Both the position numbers and the translations under genes were made by a program. DNA of 64,000 bases from [Bacillus] enclensis (GTDB lineage: Bacteria > Bacillota > Bacilli > Bacillales > Bacillaceae_B), in NCBI RefSeq assembly GCF_001456935.1, contig NZ_KQ758483.1, positions 868,001-932,000 on the forward strand, written 5' to 3'. This document shows, one piece after another, positions 62,395 to 64,000 of this stretch. Within the stretch, counting starts at the first letter, position 1. The number at the start of each line of letters is the position of its first letter. Below the pieces are notes generated by a model. It had not been told where the DNA came from, made no database searches, and saw nothing but the letters and a program-made list of their open reading frames with translations.

Positions 62395-62430
62395 GAAAGA
62401 GGCTGGGACAAAAGTGATTTAGCATAAGCA

Positions 62431-62479
62431 AAACCCGAACTATTTTGCATGAGATGAGGCAAAATAGCTCGGGTTTTTA
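62431..62479 (+). terminator. Hairpin of repeat copy 5, possible terminator of the DUF948 gene
   Basis: AAAACCCGAACTATTTTGC pairs with GCAAAATAGCTCGGGTTTTT with one mismatch, followed by a run of T. Confidence 0.75.
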
Positions 62480-62567
62480 ATTTGTTCATTGTACATCTAG
62501 GAATTAGCTCATTCAGCGGTTGATTGGAGTGCAAGACGAAGACTCCTGCGGGAAGAGTAGCTTATTA

Positions 62568-62689
62568 GAAAAGCGGAAGGGCTTCGCTCAGAGGCGGGGG
62601 GCATAAGACGAATTGGTCACGAAGGCGTTCTTTGCCTTCTTGGCCGGTTTGGCTTATGACCTGTGCCTCAAAGCCCTGCAGCTAGACAA
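62568..62689 (+). repeat. Inner 122-bp hairpin element (type B), nested in copy 5
   Basis: It runs from GAAAAGCGGAAGGGCTT to GCTAGACAA and is the same length and in the same place within the outer element as in copy 1. Confidence 0.85.
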
Positions 62690-62891
62690 GTGAGACCCCG
62701 CAGGCTTGCCGAGGAGGCTCACGGGCTACCCGCGGAAAGCGTAGTCTTGCACGGAAATCATTAGCGTTATTTAGTCCACTCTGAAATGTTCGTCTTTAGA
62801 CAAGGGAATTTTAGTTTTGTCCCAATCTCTTTCAAGACAATAAGTATACATAATATTATTACAGTATTCCCCTCATCTATTCTTCAATCTC

Positions 62892-63797
62892 TCATACCGA
62901 AACAATTGCCAGCATGATTGGAATCGTTATGATACTCATTAAGGTCGTGATCAATGTACTGGCTGATACCAAATCTGGTTCAGTGTTGAATTGCAGGGAG
63001 AACATCGTCGTATTGGCAGCAGTCGGCATGCTTGCCAAAATGATCAGAATCGCCCCTAGTTCCGCATTAACGGGAAGGAAAGATACAAGAATAAAAGCAA
63101 GTACAGGTGACGCGGCCATTCTCAAAATGATAATAAGTGATAACGACCCTTTTTCAACTGCTTTTCCTCCAAGGGTAGCAAGCTGCATACCCAATACCAC
63201 CATGATGACAGGGATTGTCGCTTGTGAAATCAAATCAATTGTTTGACTCATGAACAACGGGACATGGAGATGCAGCAGCTGAAAACTTAATCCTATCCAT
63301 GCACCATGGAGTATCGGCATTTTGATAATCTTCATCCAGATCTCCCTATTGTCCCTTGTTATATCACTTCCGCTTACAGCATAATACAAACCGATCGTAT
63401 TCATGAGAAACGACTGAATCACCATCATGATGACAGCATAGCGAAAGCCAAGTTCCCCGAACGCAAACAGGATGACAGGCGCCCCGTAATTCCCGCTGTT
63501 CATAAATACGCCGGAAAGAATCATCGCGGAGACTTTAGGCTTGGAATAATCATTTGCCCTGGCGACTATTTTAATCGTAACAATCAATAGCAGACAAAGG
63601 GACAAACAAAAGATAAATATATATAGGTAGTCCATATTTAGTTCATTCTCGTAAAATGTCTTGAATGCAAGAAATGGATACATTAAATAGATGGCCATTT
63701 TAGAAATAGAATTGATTTCAAATCCGAGTTTCTTCTGCCCGATGTATCCTACAGCAAAAACCAATAAAGCAGGAAGGACAATCAATATGACATTCAT
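62892..63797 (-). CDS. AEC-family transporter (auxin efflux carrier type)
   Basis: This 301-residue membrane protein has about ten helices in two halves, with the family patterns MSKMAIYLMYPFLAFKTFYEN near residue 33 (read from SISKMAIYLMYPFLAF), MNSGNYGAPVILFAFGELG and, in the second half, ILASMPTAANTTMFSLQF. The family exports or imports organic acids or amino acids; the substrate is unknown. It is transcribed toward the repeat. Confidence 0.88.
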   Translation of the reverse strand: MNVILIVLPALLVFAVGYIGQKKLGFEINSISKMAIYLMYPFLAFKTFYENELNMDYLYIFIFCLSLCLLLIVTIKIVARANDYSKPKVSAMILSGVFMNSGNYGAPVILFAFGELGFRYAVIMMVIQSFLMNTIGLYYAVSGSDITRDNREIWMKIIKMPILHGAWIGLSFQLLHLHVPLFMSQTIDLISQATIPVIMVVLGMQLATLGGKAVEKGSLSLIIILRMAASPVLAFILVSFLPVNAELGAILIILASMPTAANTTMFSLQFNTEPDLVSASTLITTLMSIITIPIMLAIVSV

Positions 63798-63876
63798 TTT
63801 TCTTCACCACAATCATAAGTCATTAAAGATAGGCCTGACTGCAATAGTCAAGCCTTCGTTTAAGTTTAACATGTTT

Positions 63877-64000
63877 TTACAAGAGAGGTATGATCAGACC
63901 GGCCAATAACAATATCAAAGCACCGCCAAGGCGGGAGGAGATTTGAGCAAACGGCATAAGTTCCATTCTCTTTGAAGCGGATAGAACAGCAACATCTCCA
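63877..64000 (-). CDS. C-terminal end of a membrane protein (continues beyond window)
   Basis: The minus strand stays open from the window end to a TAA at 63877. The last 41 residues end in a membrane helix ([19 protein letters not shown]), with [10 protein letters not shown] before it. This looks like the last helix of a small membrane protein. Too little is present to name the family. It lies 80 bp from the AEC gene on the same strand. Confidence 0.6.
   Translation of the reverse strand, partial: GDVAVLSASKRMELMPFAQISSRLGGALILLLAGLIIPLL

Larger units (their letters stand above)
62396..62832 (+). mobile_element. Complete palindromic MITE-like element carrying a nested hairpin element, copy 5
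   Basis: This is the best-preserved copy (437 bp), filling most of the 497-bp gap 62395-62891. Terminal repeats AAAGAGGCTGGGACAAAA (62396-62413) and, inverted, TTTTGTCCCAATCTCTTT (62815-62832) match at 16 of 18 bases. Inside are a hairpin (62431-62479), the left core arm (TGATTGGAGTGCAAGACGAA), the 122-bp inner element (62568-62689) and the right core arm (GAGGCTCACGGGCTACCCGC). No gene is encoded. Confidence 0.85.

Overview
The window looks like a chromosomal segment of a spore-forming, low-to-mid GC Bacillaceae (Bacillus sensu lato, perhaps Rossellomorea-like; this placement is inference). The evidence is small acid-soluble spore proteins (SspN, Tlp), the B. subtilis-type order citB-yneN-sspN-tlp-yneP-yneQ-yneR-plsY-yneT-parE-parC-alsT, a dppABCDE-ykfABCD operon, a guanine riboswitch on xpt-pbuX, a THI-box thiamin operon and a DesK/DesR pair. 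No rRNA, tRNA, CRISPR array, prophage or complete insertion sequence was seen.

Layout. 1-6.8 kb: end of aconitase, thiol-disulfide protein, FbpB-like peptide, spore proteins, yneP/Q/R, a CapA-type protein and plsY. 7-11 kb: a nucleobase permease and a three-gene quaternary-amine ABC transporter with a good sigma-B promoter, placed between plsY and yneT. 11-20 kb: yneT, topoisomerase IV (parE with a LexA-like box), alsT, a calcium-loop exported protein, a bacterial stay-green (SGR) homologue and a PH-domain protein. 20-22 kb: an AT-rich patch with a free-standing LAGLIDADG protein, then CsbD. 22-32.4 kb: a ten-gene minus-strand muropeptide/dipeptide uptake and recycling operon (dppABCDE-ykfABCD plus a cytosolic SxxK hydrolase) behind a promoter overlapped by two CodY-like boxes. 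32.4-34.6 kb: xpt-pbuX under a guanine riboswitch. 34.6-37.3 kb: a rhodanese/persulfide-dioxygenase fusion and a TcyP-type cystine symporter. 37.4-45 kb: one thiamin operon joining salvage (tenA, ykoEDC-type ECF transporter) and thiazole synthesis (tenI-thiO-thiS-thiG-thiF) under a TPP riboswitch. 45-51 kb: desKR, an RHH protein with an operator-like palindrome, small proteins, exoA and a DEAD-box helicase. 51-53 kb: DsrE-family proteins and a rhodanese behind CsoR/CstR-like operators. 53-64 kb: a twin P-loop protein, AIM24-family protein, long-form SAM decarboxylase, CAP protein, Suv3-like helicase, SRPBCC, HAD, DUF948 and AEC-family proteins, and the end of one further membrane protein.

The most distinctive feature that is not a gene is a family of intergenic palindromic elements. 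An outer element with roughly 18-bp terminal inverted repeats and a built-in terminator-like hairpin (best copy 62396-62832) carries a 122-bp hairpin element inserted at the same internal point in two copies (near 1.1 and 62.6 kb). The outer element also occurs in reduced form near 4.6 and 49.6 kb and as a relic near 21.6 kb. The 122-bp hairpin element occurs alone as a three-unit tandem array near 54.4 kb. Stem changes between copies are compensated, so the folded structure appears to be under selection.
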